Assembly (NCBI GenBank): GCA_045589215.1
Contig: JAZNOQ010000173.1
Span: forward strand, 1-5,572
DNA length: 5,572 nt
From: JAZNOQ01 sp045589215
GTDB taxonomy: Bacteria > Bacillota > Clostridia > Oscillospirales > CAG-272
Direction of reading: 5' to 3'
Program-made: the position numbers and the translations under genes
Shown: positions 4,822-5,572 of the stretch, in pieces
How the letters are laid out: each line of letters opens with the position of its first letter
How positions within the stretch are numbered: the first letter of the stretch is position 1
The notes under the pieces: model-generated
The model's database searches: none
The model's input: only the letters and a program-made list of their open reading frames with translations
Told to the model about the DNA's origin: nothing

Positions 4822-5572
4822 ATGCAGTTTGTTGCAACCTGCCTTTTTGGACTTGAAAAATTTCTCGGGGACGAGATCGAGGCACTCGGTCTCAAAAAGC
4901 TTGAAACGATAGACGGACGCGTCACCTTCGAGGGTGACCCGATCGACTGTGCGCGTGCCAATATCGGGCTTCGCACCGCAGAGCGTGTGCTGATCAAGGT
5001 CGGTTCGTTTCCCGCGACCGATTTTTCGATGCTGTTCGACGGCACGAAGGAGCTTCCGTGGGAGACCTTCATCGGCGAAAACGACGCGTTTCCCGTCAGG
5101 GGGCACAGCATCCGCAGCGGGCTCACCTCACTTCCCGATTGCCAGAGCATCATCAAAAAGGCGGTCGTGTCGCGCCTGCAGCAGTTTTATTCCTACGATC
5201 TTTTTCCCGAAACGGGCGCGAAGTATCAGATCGAGTTTTTTTTGTTCAAGGACGTCGTCACTTTGATGATCGACACCTCGGGCGAGCCGCTTCATAAGCG
5301 CGGCTACCGTCCGATGTCGGGCGGCGCACCGCTTCGCGAGACGCTTGCCGCCGCGATGGTAATGAACGCGCGACTTTCGGAGGATATTCTTCTTTGGGAT
5401 CCCTTCTGCGGCTCGGGAACCATAGCGATCGAATCGGCAATGATGATGCGAAAAATTGCCCCCGGATTGAAGCGAAGCTTTGCCGCAGAGCAGTTCCCCA
5501 TGTTCCCGAAGGAGCTTTGGACAGAGGCGAGGGAGGCGGCAGAGGCTATGATCATCCGTGACAGCGCCTTTG
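4822..5572 (+). CDS. THUMP-domain 23S rRNA guanine-N2 methyltransferase, RlmL/YpsC family (3' partial)
   Basis: This is a class I RNA methyltransferase of the COG0116 type, expected to transfer a methyl group from S-adenosylmethionine to N2 of a guanine in 23S rRNA. The ATG at 4822 has AAAGG nine bases upstream, and MQFVATCLFGLEKFLGDEIEALG is the typical family N-terminus. The first 250 residues are present; the frame is open to the window end, and about 120-130 further residues would be expected for a YpsC-sized protein. Residues 1-50 are the ferredoxin-like N-terminal part and about 50-155 the THUMP RNA-binding domain. The linker motif LHKRGYR is at 157-163. The SAM-binding motif DPFCGSGT is at 193-200, followed by the IAIESA helix. 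The catalytic NPPY-type motif lies beyond the window. It is probably transcribed with the SOD-like gene from the promoter at 4293-4321. The exact target base cannot be read here. Confidence 0.93.
   Translation, partial: MQFVATCLFGLEKFLGDEIEALGLKKLETIDGRVTFEGDPIDCARANIGLRTAERVLIKVGSFPATDFSMLFDGTKELPWETFIGENDAFPVRGHSIRSGLTSLPDCQSIIKKAVVSRLQQFYSYDLFPETGAKYQIEFFLFKDVVTLMIDTSGEPLHKRGYRPMSGGAPLRETLAAAMVMNARLSEDILLWDPFCGSGTIAIESAMMMRKIAPGLKRSFAAEQFPMFPKELWTEAREAAEAMIIRDSAF

Noticed and set aside
4348..5106. Long minus-strand open frame of 252 codons
   Set aside because: It lies antisense to the SOD-like and methyltransferase genes, has no ribosome binding site or recognisable motif, and is a shadow of GC-biased coding sequence.
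5236..5244. Run of eight T residues (T-TTT-TTG) inside the rRNA methyltransferase gene
   Set aside because: The zero frame continues through recognisable family motifs on both sides, so there is no sign of a frameshift or sequencing error.

Overview
The window looks like a chromosomal piece of an uncultured, probably gut-associated, low-to-moderate GC member of the Bacillota (class Clostridia). The reasons are strong AAGGAG-type ribosome binding sites, near-perfect TTGACA/TATAAT promoters, a lipobox signal peptide, and a YpsC/RlmL-type methyltransferase and a bacterial TyrS typical of that group. The genus cannot be read from the sequence. No mobile element, CRISPR array, tRNA or rRNA is visible; this is mostly housekeeping DNA with a few odd proteins and leaders.

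Layout. (1) Positions 1-974, plus strand: the 3' part of pyrB, the aspartate carbamoyltransferase catalytic chain. It carries a C-terminal four-cysteine zinc module like that of the regulatory chain PyrI, without PyrI's nucleotide-binding domain. (2) Positions 1015-1635, plus strand: a 206-residue lipoprotein of unknown function, 40 nt after pyrB. (3) Positions 1640-1670: a strong bidirectional intrinsic terminator between convergent genes. (4) Positions 1660-2850, minus strand: an FAD-dependent oxidoreductase of the FAD_oxidored type. (5) Positions 2851-2931: a short gap holding two overlapping, mutually exclusive inverted repeats just upstream of the oxidoreductase ribosome binding site. (6) Positions 2932-4155, minus strand: tyrS. 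(7) Positions 4156-4401: a divergent control region with one consensus promoter in each direction, plus a long hairpin that abuts the ribosome binding site of the next gene. (8) Positions 4402-4776, plus strand: a small protein resembling a Cu/Zn superoxide dismutase fold that has lost its metal ligands. (9) Positions 4822-5572, plus strand: a THUMP-domain 23S rRNA guanine-N2 methyltransferase of the RlmL/YpsC family, cut off by the window end.

How the parts relate. pyrB serves pyrimidine synthesis, tyrS charges tRNA-Tyr, and the RlmL-like enzyme modifies rRNA. tyrS and the oxidoreductase may share a transcript from the strong minus-strand promoter. The SOD-like gene and the methyltransferase gene probably share a transcript from the plus-strand promoter. 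No window-wide novel system is evident. The most interesting points are the PyrB-zinc-domain fusion, the apparently metal-less SOD-like protein, and the structured leaders next to two ribosome binding sites.
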